NCBI RefSeq assembly: GCF_024494725.1
Contig: NZ_JANHDK010000007.1
Location: forward strand, 1-64,000
Direction: 5' to 3'
DNA length: 64,000 nt
From: Haloplanus ruber
GTDB taxonomy: Archaea > Halobacteriota > Halobacteria > Halobacteriales > Haloferacaceae
Part shown: positions 52,528-62,332 of the stretch, one piece after another
How the letters are laid out: the number at the start of each line of letters is the position of its first letter
Numbering within the stretch: the first letter of the stretch is position 1
Made by a program: the position numbers and the translations under genes
Notes under the pieces: generated by a model
Seen by the model: the letters and a program-made list of their open reading frames with translations, nothing else
Told to the model about the DNA's origin: nothing
The model's database searches: none

Positions 52528-55500
52528 TCACTCAGAATCGGCAAGGCTTGCGAGCCACTCAGGAACTGGCGCAATAGGAGATGTCACGACTGCTGACTCA
52601 ACCGACTCACCCAGATATGTGAGTCGTGCAGCCACCGAACATTCTGCTGGAAGTTGTCGCTTAAGCACCCATCCATAGAACGCCGTCTGCAGCTGATGCT
52701 CTTTTTTCGTTTGTTGATTGATGGGTGTGTGCGTGAGCTTCAGTTCGTCAACAACCCACTGTCCATCGGACTGCATAGAGACGATGTCTGCTCGATTTTG
52801 GGTTTCTATCTCGATGTCATCTATCTCAAGCACGGTATGGATCGGTTCCTCAACGTACTGGGCTTGGGCCTGCTGGATCTCCGCCCAAGTATCGCTCTTA
52901 GCAAATTGTGGACAAATACGATCACTGAGATACGTCTGAATCGAAGTTCGTATCTCAGGCGTGATCCGAAAATTCGAGGCTGCAAGGCTCTGAGCTAGAA
53001 TATCTGGAAGCGGTTCATCAAACGACCGGAGTTTCGCGGTAGACAAACTCTGCGCGACGGCACTTGTGAGAATCTGATGCGTGATTTCTCCAAGTTGTTC
53101 TCGTCCAATCCCATCCGGTAGGTCTGCGTCTCCTGCTGTACGTTGAGTAGAGACTCTCTTTTCTCCCTCATCTAGGATATATTGCGCCTTTGAACTAGCC
53201 GAATCAGCGGCAAGTTGGTACATCGATGTTGCATTTACATATCGACTTGTCCATCCGGTCTTGACCTCAGATGGGGCGTACGCGCTCTGAGGCGCTGGTT
53301 GTTGGCTCTCACTTGATTTCCCCTCTGCCCATGCAACGTCGTTCACACCTACCGTGAGTGTCTCTTCTTTCCCAGTGTCGGACACTGGTGCTTCGTATGT
53401 CCCTGCTGATGAGTTCTTTTCAAACGAGAGCTCGTCAGCTAGCGTTGCTATCCACGACGTTTCAGCACCGGTATTCCGGCGCTCAACTGGAAGTGAAAGG
53501 ACGAGATGATCGCGTGCTCTCGTGAGAGCAACGTACAGGAGTCGCCACTGTTCTGCACAGTGCCGTTGACTAACCCTACTGAGCGCTGGAGGACCAGCGA
53601 CGTAACCGTTATTCCGGTAGTCACTTGCCCACCGAAGTGGCCCATAGTCCGTCGTTGCACGCCCCTGATCATCTGACCGTGTGAGCGGTGTTCGAGAGAC
53701 TGTCTCTGGCGGCGCAAGCGCCAGTGTATCGCCGAGTGCGAGAAATGTGTCAGTATGCGGCCCTCGAAAGTTTACGGAGCCGCTCGCATCTGCGAGACAG
53801 ACAACGCTGTCTTCGTCGCCTTTCATATTGTGGATCGTCCGAAACACGACATCGTACTCCTCTTGATTTGGAACGGGGAGGACGAGACCATCCTTTGGCT
53901 CCGCAGCGTAGCCGTCCAGAATCTGTGCAAGTTCTCTCAGTGAATATCGCTCATCGCCTTCCCAAGCTTCAATCGAGTAGAGAAGTGCATCGCAGGCGGC
54001 CAGGCGTCGCTCTGGATTTGCTACTTGATCAAGTGGGTCTGCACGCAAGCTGAGCATCTCGATGATCTCTTCGGCAACGATCGAGCCTGGATCACTTGCG
54101 TGCTGAGCACGCCGCCGCGCAAGGGCCACGAGCCCGGCCAGAAATCCGTCTTCAGTGGCTGCTTGTCGATCAGAATCAACACGTTCTGCTACGGCATCGA
54201 TCTGATATCCGGCATTCTCGAATAGCCTGCTGTTCTCGGACGAGAGCGGGAGACACTCGGACTCAACGAGGCTACGGGTGCGTTCGGGATCATATGGCTC
54301 AACTAGCCACCAGACGACTCGACAGATGAGCTTGATCAGCGGGTTCGAAAACAGGTGGGTACTTGCATTGACGACAGCGAACCCTTGTTCTGTCAGCTGT
54401 TCCGCCAACTCATCCATATTCGAGCGGCTTGCAAACAGGACCGTCACGGTGTCATTTTCGAATGTTCCATCTGTAAGTCCGCCACCGAGATAATTCGCTA
54501 ATGGTGTTACTTCTGTCTCGAACCACTGTGGGGTTCCGGGCGGACCTTCTGGCTGTGTGTATCCTGCAATATGGACTGCAGGGTCTGCTGTACCAGTTCG
54601 CGTCGGCTTGAGTGAGGTATAGTCCGTGTTCGCCGAGACAGCCTTGACACCGCCCCCACGGGCTGGATCAGTGAACACGTCTCCAAAGACTGTATCCACG
54701 GCTGCTGCGATGTCTGGGCGCATCCGGTAGGTGCGAGACCCAGAATAGGATTGATACTCTATCCACTCTGTCTCGAAGTATTCGCCATGCTTGAAAGCCG
54801 TTACAAACTGCTCTGGTCGTGCATTCCGCCAAACGTAGATGCACTGATCGACATCGCCAGCCATCAGCACCCGTGTCCTGTCGGTAACAAACGGCGCTAA
54901 CGCATCATGCTGTGCAATCGAGATATCTTGTGCTTCGTCGATGAGTAGCGACTGGAACTTGGCGGCATATCGCTCTTTCACGCGGGCTCGGTATTCCTCC
55001 GACGCACCCTTGTCGGTGCCAGCTACGTCCTCCAGCGGGTTGTCGAAGTATTCCGCGATCCAATAAGCGATGTCAGCGTGTGAAACAACACCCTGCTCAC
55101 GGCACGCAGCATCGTACGCACGTTCGTACCCTTCGAGAACAATACAGAACTCTTCGATACAGGTGAGCCACTCAGTATAGCACTCTTGATCGCGTTTGAC
55201 AGCCTCGCTTGTTTCCTCGTCTGTTCCAAGCGGCTGTTGGGCTGCAAAATCGGTGGCGATGTCGTCGTCGTAGAAGGTCCGTATATCGGCAAGGAGGTCT
55301 GAAAATGTCTCTGGTGGTCCATTCGGATACACGTCGTTGACGGTCTCTCGAAGCCGGGCCTCGAAGTCGTCGGTCGAGAGCCGCCGATCACGCTTTTTGA
55401 CTCTTGCGTCCTCGAGAAGCGACTGAAGACGGCCGTCCGAATCCGCAGTCGTCGGATACGCAGTCTCAAGCCGTGTACAGAGCTCAGAATAGGCCTCATT

Positions 55501-55989
55501 TTGACGGACCGACGCCATGCAATTCTGTCGGAGGAGCGAGAGCTGCGAAGCGTTCCCGACGCTCGGCATACTATCGAAGCCAAGTTCAGACGCAATATCC
55601 TCGAAAATGCCACGAAGAACGCTGTCTATTGTTCCAATATGATCTGTCATCTGTAGTCGACGCTTGAGCCGGTCTGCCGTCTCGAAGGATATCTGGACAG
55701 GGTACTGTTCATCCGTGTCTTCAGCAAACGCTTCAAGCGCATTTCTGATGCCTGGCTTGATGCTCGCTGCATCCTCACGTGAAAACGAGAGCACACAGAG
55801 CTGTTGTTCGGGGCACCGATCGCCGGCCGCATCAGCCCGAACAAGTGTCTCTGCGGCGATCTGGTTGAGTGTCGTGGACTTCCCAAACCCTGGTTTGCAA
55901 TCCAAAACGAAGAGGCCAGCGTCGTGCTGAAAGTAGTCCCCACGGATATCGGCCTGTGTCCCCTTCAAGGGGGGAACAGTCTCCGTCAT
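52528..55989 (-). CDS. AddA/UvrD-like helicase with C-terminal PD-(D/E)XK nuclease
   Basis: 1153 residues. SF1 helicase motifs: Walker A DCKPGFGKST (about 30-39, Cys at the first position), Walker B SLLIDEAQDIS, GDVDQCIYVWRNARPE, a UvrD-C part with FRTIHNMKGDEDSVVCLA and motif VI RLLYVALTRARDHLVLS. The C-terminus is a RecB/Cas4-type nuclease: RADIVSMQSDGQWVVDELKL and HQLQTAFYGWVLKR. This is the layout of AddA. Its start overlaps the stop of the AddB-like gene, so both are made together. It should process DNA ends, in repair or against foreign DNA. Confidence 0.8.
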   Translation of the reverse strand: MTETVPPLKGTQADIRGDYFQHDAGLFVLDCKPGFGKSTTLNQIAAETLVRADAAGDRCPEQQLCVLSFSREDAASIKPGIRNALEAFAEDTDEQYPVQISFETADRLKRRLQMTDHIGTIDSVLRGIFEDIASELGFDSMPSVGNASQLSLLRQNCMASVRQNEAYSELCTRLETAYPTTADSDGRLQSLLEDARVKKRDRRLSTDDFEARLRETVNDVYPNGPPETFSDLLADIRTFYDDDIATDFAAQQPLGTDEETSEAVKRDQECYTEWLTCIEEFCIVLEGYERAYDAACREQGVVSHADIAYWIAEYFDNPLEDVAGTDKGASEEYRARVKERYAAKFQSLLIDEAQDISIAQHDALAPFVTDRTRVLMAGDVDQCIYVWRNARPEQFVTAFKHGEYFETEWIEYQSYSGSRTYRMRPDIAAAVDTVFGDVFTDPARGGGVKAVSANTDYTSLKPTRTGTADPAVHIAGYTQPEGPPGTPQWFETEVTPLANYLGGGLTDGTFENDTVTVLFASRSNMDELAEQLTEQGFAVVNASTHLFSNPLIKLICRVVWWLVEPYDPERTRSLVESECLPLSSENSRLFENAGYQIDAVAERVDSDRQAATEDGFLAGLVALARRRAQHASDPGSIVAEEIIEMLSLRADPLDQVANPERRLAACDALLYSIEAWEGDERYSLRELAQILDGYAAEPKDGLVLPVPNQEEYDVVFRTIHNMKGDEDSVVCLADASGSVNFRGPHTDTFLALGDTLALAPPETVSRTPLTRSDDQGRATTDYGPLRWASDYRNNGYVAGPPALSRVSQRHCAEQWRLLYVALTRARDHLVLSLPVERRNTGAETSWIATLADELSFEKNSSAGTYEAPVSDTGKEETLTVGVNDVAWAEGKSSESQQPAPQSAYAPSEVKTGWTSRYVNATSMYQLAADSASSKAQYILDEGEKRVSTQRTAGDADLPDGIGREQLGEITHQILTSAVAQSLSTAKLRSFDEPLPDILAQSLAASNFRITPEIRTSIQTYLSDRICPQFAKSDTWAEIQQAQAQYVEEPIHTVLEIDDIEIETQNRADIVSMQSDGQWVVDELKLTHTPINQQTKKEHQLQTAFYGWVLKRQLPAECSVAARLTYLGESVESAVVTSPIAPVPEWLASLADSE

Positions 55990-58094
55990 TTATTCACCCC
56001 CTCTGTGCTGACGTCCTCTGGGATCGAATTCCGGAGTCGGTCAGGTAACGCGGCATCGTAGTCCAACAGTTCGTGATACGCTTCTGCACCGAGTGTCGTT
56101 GTCGAGAGTTCCTCTAGCAGTGGTGATCGCTGATAGGTGACCCCTTCCATATCTTCGGTAAACCGAGTCACGATCATGTGATTTGTCGCCGTCCGGAGTG
56201 CGTCGACTGCGTGGTCGTACTCGCGTTCTTCAGTCCACGCACCTCTGACCCCAAGACTGCGTGCCTCGGGTGAGTCGCCGTCTGTAACGGCCGTTTGGAC
56301 CTTCACTGGCAATTCGCCGTGGGGCTGCTGTGGCCATTCACCGTCGACAAACCCGAGTGCGATGACGTATGCATACGAGCGTAACCATGTGTCAGTCGCA
56401 TCGAGTACATCGAGTCGCTCAGCGTTCTCGTGTTCTCGGCGGCCTGGGCGAACTGTCGCGATCGTCTCGATCACTTCCAGAACTGACGACCATGACGACT
56501 CAATCTGGTGTCGGTCACGCCAGTCAGCGTATTTCGCACGCGCCTCCCGTAGCAAGTGCTCGGAATCGGTATCCCCAGCGACACGCTGCATGGCCCGGGC
56601 AGCACGTGAGGTTTCTGCATATGCTGCTGTATCGTTTTCCTCGATGTCCGGAAGAACAACAGTCTCAAACCCATTCAGGACTGGACCAAGCGTAGCGAGA
56701 ATATCATCTGGCTCCGGCGCACACCGATGGCGCTGACACCAGTCAAGATAGTTCTCGAAGCGACGCTGAGTATTCGAACCAATCGATGTTGTCATGCCAA
56801 CAGTGTCACGCCACTGAGCCAGCGTTCCGGAATAGTCCGTGCCGACTTCCTGTCGGAGTTCACTAATTTCAGCAGGTGTAAACGGCCTGATGACCTCATC
56901 TCTTTTCGCGTCATCCTCCGTGACGATCCACTGACATTTCAGTGGCTGGAACATGGTCTCCGTATCGATGGAGGTGTCGTCAGACGCAGCGGCAAGCAGC
57001 GAACAGGTTTCAGCTACAACCCGATACGGGAGCGTTCGCTTCAGTTCTAGCTGCGTCCAAAATGAGAGACGGCGTCCGTATATGTCCGATGCAGTAGTCA
57101 AAACACGTTCATACTTGTCGATGTCGCGAGCGACAATCGCGATATCGCTCACAGATACGCCCTTTTGAAGAAGCCCATCACACGTCGCCACTGCAGCCCT
57201 TGCCTCCTCCGCGCGTGTCTTGGCTACAATCTCTGTTACTGGCGTGGTCCGGAACTCACTGATCTGCGAGCGAGCAACCGAATCGGATGTACTGGGAGTA
57301 CCACCACTGTTTAGTCGTGACCGAAGTCGGCTGGCAATCCGCGGACCAGTGTGTGCTCGGAGATAGAGATGCACAGTACTCGACGTCTCACGACCGATAG
57401 CCGTCAGAAACGTGAGCAACGGCGTTCCCAACGTACTTATTCCGACGACGTTGATCCGTTCAATCCCGGAGTATTTGTTCTGCCAAACACTACCTTCCGA
57501 GCCCGTTACTACTTCAGCACCGGCTTCTAAAACTGCCGCTGACGAGGTGTATTCCTCGACGCTATTCCGGAGTTGCTTCTCCAGACTGCTGATGCCTGTC
57601 AGAAGATCAAGGGCATCTCTACTAGCAACCCCGTCAAGCTCATCACAGACCGTTTCAAGTGCGGAATGGCGTGTTGGTTGATTTCCTGTAAGTAGCAACA
57701 CCTCCTCTCGCGCCGCTTCGATCTGATCTAACTGAGTTGTAAGCGACGTTCCGAAGACGCGAGATAATCGAGAAGCATCTCCAGATGGAGACACCAACAG
57801 GTCTTCTAGCACCCGGAGACGATCCATTCGATCAAGAACCGCTGGATCTGACTCTTTCGCCGTCGCGATAAGCTCGGTCGCCATCGTTGCTGGCGCGAGG
57901 AATGCAAGTGAACTTCGCGGCCGATTTGCATCAGCGATCGCTCGTTTTAGATTCCGCCGATGAAACTGCTCAGGAGCAACAACAATATCTGTTGGCTGTT
58001 GAGCACGGTGAGCGCGGTTGACCAGCTCCTCCTCTTCGCATATATGGACAGTGTCTACGTTAACGGGCGGCTTTGAATGGAGGCGACTATTCAT
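55986..58094 (-). CDS. AddB-like partner protein (inactivated helicase)
   Basis: 702 residues from ATG 58094. It resembles the AddB/RexB group: an N-terminal domain with IVVAPEQFHRRNLKRAIADA, then INVVGISTLGTPLLTFLTAI, ARAAVATCDGLLQKGVSVSD, SDIAIVARDIDKYERVL and near the end YVIALGFVDGEWPQQPHGEL. A Walker A is not clear, and the C-terminal nuclease and Fe-S cluster Cys of bacterial AddB are absent. It precedes and overlaps the AddA-like gene. An earlier in-frame start at 58223 would lie in the neighbouring IS end and is unlikely. Confidence 0.7.
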   Translation of the reverse strand: MNSRLHSKPPVNVDTVHICEEEELVNRAHRAQQPTDIVVAPEQFHRRNLKRAIADANRPRSSLAFLAPATMATELIATAKESDPAVLDRMDRLRVLEDLLVSPSGDASRLSRVFGTSLTTQLDQIEAAREEVLLLTGNQPTRHSALETVCDELDGVASRDALDLLTGISSLEKQLRNSVEEYTSSAAVLEAGAEVVTGSEGSVWQNKYSGIERINVVGISTLGTPLLTFLTAIGRETSSTVHLYLRAHTGPRIASRLRSRLNSGGTPSTSDSVARSQISEFRTTPVTEIVAKTRAEEARAAVATCDGLLQKGVSVSDIAIVARDIDKYERVLTTASDIYGRRLSFWTQLELKRTLPYRVVAETCSLLAAASDDTSIDTETMFQPLKCQWIVTEDDAKRDEVIRPFTPAEISELRQEVGTDYSGTLAQWRDTVGMTTSIGSNTQRRFENYLDWCQRHRCAPEPDDILATLGPVLNGFETVVLPDIEENDTAAYAETSRAARAMQRVAGDTDSEHLLREARAKYADWRDRHQIESSWSSVLEVIETIATVRPGRREHENAERLDVLDATDTWLRSYAYVIALGFVDGEWPQQPHGELPVKVQTAVTDGDSPEARSLGVRGAWTEEREYDHAVDALRTATNHMIVTRFTEDMEGVTYQRSPLLEELSTTTLGAEAYHELLDYDAALPDRLRNSIPEDVSTEGVNK

Positions 58095-58136
58095 ATTCTC
58101 TCGTTTTGTGACCAGAATCCAGTACAAACGCGCGTC

Positions 58137-58260
58137 TGACATCCTCCCACGGCTAAAGCCGTGGGGTTCCCCCACTGGGGGTTGAACCCACGGAAATGGA
58201 GAGGTTCGCAGGTTCGTCGTCACGTGGGACGATGACCTGCGTTTCGGGCTGTACCAGTAC
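58137..58260 (-). ncRNA. Candidate omega-RNA (TnpB guide RNA) region
   Basis: In IS605-type elements the guide RNA is made from the 3' part of tnpB and the right end, and the flanking bases give the guide. Here this would be the segment including the right-end hairpin, with a guide beginning GACGCGCGTTTGTACTGG. This is inferred from the family, not seen as a separate signal. Confidence 0.4.
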
Positions 58261-59307
58261 AGCCCCCGCTTCGGACAGCGGTTTCGAGAACTTGCCCAAA
58301 GCTCGTTTGCCGATATTCAGCGCACCGTTCTTGTCCGCATTATCGTCCAGACCACACTCAGGGCACTCGAAGCGTCCCTGTGTTGCTCGGACGCCCTCAC
58401 AGGCACAGCGGTTGCACGTCTTCGACGTGTCGTATTCATCAATCAACTGCACGTCGATACCCGCGTCGTGGGTCTTGTACTCGATGTAGTTGAGCAGGCG
58501 GGCGAACGGTATCTTGTGGGTCTTGTGGTTAACGTATCGCCTCTTGTCGTTGTCCTTGCGAATCCCACCGAGGTCGCCCACAACGATGACCGCGTTCCGC
58601 TCCTCGGCGTCTTCCACGATGGAGCGAGCAATCTTGTGGAGGCGGTCGTCTACCTTCTGTCCCTCTGCGTCCCCGATACGCTCGACGACCTGCTGTCCCT
58701 GCCGGGGCTTCGCCTTCCCGATAGATTTCCGCAACTGCTTGTAGTGTTCGCGGAGACGGCGCACTTCCTCGCCGTAGAAGGTGGTGTTGCGGTCGGAGAG
58801 GAATGCGCAGGTGGCGACCCATCGTGCGCCCATGTCGATAGCTAGCACGTCGCCATACTCGTCTTGAACGGTCACAGACCGCTTGACGACGAGGTGGACG
58901 TACCAGTCACCGTCACGGCGCACTAACTCGCTGTCCCGAACGTCCTCCTCGCGGACGAGTTGTTCGTCCTTATACGGGACGTGGGCTGGACACCAGATGG
59001 AGTTGCCCTGCCCTCGTTCGGGATCGTAGACGGGGACTTTGACCCACCACGACGAGAGAATGGTGTCCTCGTCGTGGGATACGTCGAACACGTCGTTGCG
59101 GAGGACGACGGGTTGTTCGGTGTCGGGGTTCGGGTCTTTCTGTCGCTGGACTTTCGACGCCTGCTGGTCTGTCGCGGAGTAGAGGTCGGCGTCTCCGCCG
59201 TGAACCGCCGTCTGGAACGCCTCGTACTCGCGGGCGAGTAGGTCAGCTTTCCTCTTGGTCAGCGAGTGGAGTTTGACTCGCACCGTGGTCGAGACGTTCC
59301 GTTGCAT
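58153..59307 (-). CDS. tnpB: TnpB (IS605-type RNA-guided nuclease family)
   Basis: 384 residues. First RuvC Asp in DVLAIDMGARWVATCA, middle motif AVIVVGDLGGIRKDND, zinc ribbon CNRCACEG...CPECG and final Asp in LDDNADKNGALNIGKR. tnpA lies two bases upstream. As in the other copies the middle motif is GDL instead of E-(D/N)-L. Uninterrupted, so the element is probably complete. Confidence 0.88.
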   Translation of the reverse strand: MQRNVSTTVRVKLHSLTKRKADLLAREYEAFQTAVHGGDADLYSATDQQASKVQRQKDPNPDTEQPVVLRNDVFDVSHDEDTILSSWWVKVPVYDPERGQGNSIWCPAHVPYKDEQLVREEDVRDSELVRRDGDWYVHLVVKRSVTVQDEYGDVLAIDMGARWVATCAFLSDRNTTFYGEEVRRLREHYKQLRKSIGKAKPRQGQQVVERIGDAEGQKVDDRLHKIARSIVEDAEERNAVIVVGDLGGIRKDNDKRRYVNHKTHKIPFARLLNYIEYKTHDAGIDVQLIDEYDTSKTCNRCACEGVRATQGRFECPECGLDDNADKNGALNIGKRALGKFSKPLSEAGAVLVQPETQVIVPRDDEPANLSISVGSTPSGGTPRL

Positions 59308-59309
59308 GA

Positions 59310-59699
59310 CTACTCACCTGCTTGGGCGTCGATGTACTCCTCGATGACTTCGCTGGACACGTCGCCCGCGCTTGAGACGAAGTACGAGCGCGTCCACAGC
59401 GACGGCAGACCGAAGTTGAACTCATCCCGAAGTCGGCGCGACGAGTAGCCCTTGACCTGTTGCATTATTTTGTTCGGGGCGAGCGTCGGGTCGCCCGTGA
59501 TGAACAAGTGGACGTGGTCGGGGCGAATCGCCAACTCCAGTATCTCCAAGTCGAGTTCGTCGGCTTTCTCCTCGATGAGTGCTTTGAGACGGTCGCGCAC
59601 CTCGTCCGTTAGTACCGATTTGCGGTACTTTGGACACCAGATGAAGTGGTACTGGAGTTTGTGGACCCTGGTACGTTCCCTGTCGAACCCACGAGGCAT
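59310..59699 (-). CDS. tnpA: TnpA, IS200-type HUH transposase
   Basis: 129 residues. Y1 HUH transposase: LQYHFIWCPKYRKSVL, the HUH pair in RPDHVHLFITG, and the catalytic Tyr in EVIEEYIDAQ. It cuts single-stranded hairpin ends and moves the element by a peel-and-paste route. It is the only intact tnpA seen in the window and could act on the mini elements and the tnpB-only element. Confidence 0.9.
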   Translation of the reverse strand: MPRGFDRERTRVHKLQYHFIWCPKYRKSVLTDEVRDRLKALIEEKADELDLEILELAIRPDHVHLFITGDPTLAPNKIMQQVKGYSSRRLRDEFNFGLPSLWTRSYFVSSAGDVSSEVIEEYIDAQAGE

Positions 59700-59881
59700 C
59701 GGCAGTATATAGAGTCTCTTTACCTAAAGATGTTGTGCAAGCATCTAACCCCAACTGTGCCTACGAGCATGGATAGATTCCCAGTTGTCGGCTTCATCCC
59801 ACCCGTAAACGAGTGGGCTTTCGCCTCGCTATCGCTGTAAAATACTGAGTAGCACGCCTCATAATCTGAATTATATTATAC

Positions 59882-60004
59882 AAATTCTCGAAACTATTGC
59901 CTGAGCTGGGGTCTGTACTGACACAGCCAGAAACACAGACCATTGCCTCACGTGGCGACGAATCTACGAATCTCTCGCTCATCCTGGAGTTAACCCCCAG
60001 TGGA
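59882..60004 (+). pseudogene. tnpB: Inverted 3' remnant of another tnpB
   Basis: The plus strand reads KFSKLLPELGSVLTQPETQT, IASRGDESTNLSLILELTPS and GGT, matching the last about 40 residues of the TnpB at 58153 (KFSKPLSEAGAVLVQPETQV...). It lies just outside the left end of that element in opposite orientation, the trace of an older copy. Confidence 0.65.
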
Positions 60005-60072
60005 GGTACGCACGGTTGCAGCCGTCGGGAGATGACAGGAGATAGCTACCGACCACACTACTTTAGATGATG

Positions 60073-61141
60073 GAGCCTGTCATAGAAACCGTCTCATAGC
60101 TTGAGCTTCTCACGACCCGGATCATTTCCCCGCTCAAAGTTGGTAATAGCAACGACAACTCGGAGACACAGTGCAAGGAACACTTCTGTTCGTGCGTGGA
60201 CGCGGCCTCGGGCGCGGACGTGCCCGAGGCCGCAGTCCTTGACTGCGTCGTTGGTTCGTTCGACTCCTGTCCGGCGGTTGTACGTCTCGTCCAAGATGGA
60301 TTGTTTCAGCTGAACGTCTTCGCTGTGTTCCTCGATGCGGTCTTCGATCCTGTACTCGATATCGAGTGGATCGTCGGTGTTTCGTGGGTTGTACGGAGCG
60401 ACTGGCACGACCCCTGCGGCCAACAGGTGGTCGTGCCAGTCGAGGATGTCGTAGGCACTGTCTCCGAGCATCCAAACTGGTGTATCGACGGCGAGCGCGT
60501 CACACGTGACGCGCATCGCCGTCTCTTGATCTGCTTGCTTCGTTTGGGTGAACTCCGCCGCAATTGGAATCTTTGCGCCGGTGGAGACAATTGTACAACC
60601 GAAGCCGTAGTAGTACTCCTCGGCTGTTGGGTCGTAGTTCCACGATGCCGCGTCGTTGTGCTGAATCGCTTCGATGTGTGTCGAATCGATAGAGTACGTT
60701 GAGTCGAGCAGGCCGCGGGCGGCGGCCTGCTCGACGAGTCTCTCGAAAATATCATCGATGACGTGGTTGAGATCGGTGAGAAACCGGTCAATTGTGTCTC
60801 TAGACGGCGGTTTGTCGAGTCCGCAGTAGTACCAGACGAGGCTGTGCTGGAGTTCTCGTGTAACCGGGCGTGTCCCGTAGACATCCTCGTAGTAACAGTG
60901 CAGAAAGCCACAGAAGAGGTCTGGAGGCTTGTGAACTCGTGTTCGCCCCCGGCGAGCGGGGGCGAACACGTCGTACTCCAGCAGAAACTCGAACTCAAGA
61001 TGCTCGAACAGCGGAACCGTTTCCGTAGCCGCCGCATTCAAGAACTCGTTGACCGAAGCTACGTTTTGCAGGGTTTTGGAGCTGGTGGACACAGTTTCCA
61101 AACCCTGCCGCTTCACACGTGACGCTTTCTATGACAGGCTC
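60073..61141 (-). mobile_element. Insertion sequence with 5-bp target duplication (1069 bp)
   Basis: Inverted ends GAGCCTGTCATAGAAAxCGTC at both sides, flanked by the direct repeat TGATG (60068-60072 and 61142-61146). One transposase gene fills it. The duplication includes the ATG of the next gene, so that gene lost its original promoter but kept its start. Confidence 0.85.
60094..61116 (-). CDS. DDE transposase (IS5/IS1182-like)
   Basis: 340 residues. DDE positions: Asp in TYSIDSTHIEAIQHND, Asp in VWMLGDSAYDILDW and Glu in RRTGVERTNDAVKDCGLGHV. The N-terminal part has PPDLFCGFLHCYYEDVYGTR. Frame uninterrupted, ends intact: probably active. Confidence 0.85.
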   Translation of the reverse strand: MKRQGLETVSTSSKTLQNVASVNEFLNAAATETVPLFEHLEFEFLLEYDVFAPARRGRTRVHKPPDLFCGFLHCYYEDVYGTRPVTRELQHSLVWYYCGLDKPPSRDTIDRFLTDLNHVIDDIFERLVEQAAARGLLDSTYSIDSTHIEAIQHNDAASWNYDPTAEEYYYGFGCTIVSTGAKIPIAAEFTQTKQADQETAMRVTCDALAVDTPVWMLGDSAYDILDWHDHLLAAGVVPVAPYNPRNTDDPLDIEYRIEDRIEEHSEDVQLKQSILDETYNRRTGVERTNDAVKDCGLGHVRARGRVHARTEVFLALCLRVVVAITNFERGNDPGREKLKL

Positions 61142-61143
61142 TG

Positions 61144-61398
61144 ATGGCTAATCTGATCCGCAGACGAATGCCATCTAAGGACTACGGTGAGACGACGGCT
61201 TGTCCGGAGTGTGAGTCGCCTGATGTGTACCAGCGGAAAGAAAAAACCCCACCATGGCGTTGTCCAGATTGTACTGCAGAAGTTGAACTCCCTATCATTC
61301 GTGAGCGCCAGGCTGGCCGACAGGGAAATCAAGTACTGCAACGAGAGATTGAAGCTGTTCGTGAAGCCCGACGCAACCGCGATCACACTGAAAGTTGA
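61144..61398 (+). CDS. Small zinc-ribbon protein
   Basis: 84 residues. A Cys4 zinc ribbon TACPECESPDVYQRKEKTPP followed by WRCPDC, then a basic helix (EIEAVREARRNRDH). The start is ATG 61144, which lies in the duplicated TGATG, or ATG 61168 (MPSKDYGE), which suits the family better. The IS lies directly upstream. Confidence 0.6.
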   Translation: MANLIRRRMPSKDYGETTACPECESPDVYQRKEKTPPWRCPDCTAEVELPIIRERQAGRQGNQVLQREIEAVREARRNRDHTES

Positions 61399-62040
61399 TT
61401 TCTTCCTCACCCTGCTCATCACACTCTCGCTCACGATTTACTATGTGAGCACATAGAGTGCCTACAATCCAGTCTCAGCGCAGTTTGTGAACCTGTCTTG
61501 AGCTGAGCGGCGCTGGCCGAACCCCTGATATGGTCGCTTACCAGACAAATTAGATGCCTCTGAGCCAACGAAGTGTGTCGTCAGGCGAGCAAAGTAGCAG
61601 GAGTACTTCACGTCAAGCTCGGATCTCTAGGTTCTTGATCTGCCTATTGAGGAAAAGCACTAAAGCGGCAGAATGCGGGAAGCTGCCGCCGGTGTTGTGG
61701 GAGTGACGAACACCGAATATCGGGGGCGGGTAGGGGTACTGCCCTGTATGGGCAAATAAGTGAACGTCATTTTCGTATAAAAATCTTGTCTGAACGAGAG
61801 CAACGCGAAAGAAGGCCGGACAAGCAAAGTCTCACTCACATTAGAGGATGCGTGAAAATCGCCATCAGAGAGGGGTCGATGCATGGTCGATCCGGACCTG
61901 ACGGCGAGTCCACCGAACAGTGTTCGGGGACAGTGGCAGCTACCTACCGCAAGACATAGAAAACTACTGGTAGTTGACTGGCTATACCCCGTCCTCGTAC
62001 TCTTCGTGGTACTGGTCGGTCGCTACTTTACCATTCCAAC
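61399..62040. other. Gene-free stretch
   Basis: I see no frame here with a recognised motif or haloarchaeal bias. A hairpin-like tract near 61660-61720 and mixed remnants are all that is visible. Confidence 0.35.
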
Positions 62041-62077
62041 GTGGGAATCCCACAGTTTCGCCGTGAGAGAATGTCAA
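62041..62077 (+). mobile_element. Degenerate IS605 right-end remnant
   Basis: GTGGGAATCCCACAGTTTCG followed by CCGTGAGAGAATGTCAA resembles the right-end hairpin plus GGATGTCAA of the IS200/IS605 copies, with mismatches. No tnpB precedes it. Confidence 0.4.
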
Positions 62078-62185
62078 TCTTAGACGCGACGGTGATGTTC
62101 TCCGGAAGCTCAAGACGTCTGCGTCCACCTTGTCCAGAACGATGATCACAGCGACGGGAAAGTAGAGCTCCCAGAGTAGGTGGTA

Positions 62186-62332
62186 TTAGGATACATCTGA
62201 AACGCTTCGGCTGCTGTCTGTGCCTGCTCCCGTGCCTTGTGACTGACATATATTGGTGGTGCGTTCCTCAGCGCGTTCGCCGGTCGTCGCACAGGATGCA
62301 CACACTGTCTCGTCGTCGAGAATAGCGATCAT
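62186..62332 (-). CDS. Short ORF overlapping the dockerin-like stop
   Basis: A 48-residue frame whose ATG overlaps the stop of the dockerin-like gene. It contains DDETVCASCATTGERAEERT, with a CxxC pair. The second Cys pair of a zinc ribbon is missing, so the frame may be chance or decayed. Confidence 0.25.
   Translation of the reverse strand: MIAILDDETVCASCATTGERAEERTTNICQSQGTGAGTDSSRSVSDVS

Larger units (their letters stand above)
58137..59836 (-). mobile_element. Intact IS200/IS605 element with tnpA and tnpB
   Basis: Read on the minus strand, the left end follows TTAC (59840-59837) and has a hairpin near 59798-59820. tnpA and tnpB follow, and the right-end hairpin near 58143-58166 ends at TGTCA. 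It is the complete form of the deleted copy at 394-1457. It inserted 43 bases upstream of the AddB-like start. Confidence 0.88.
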
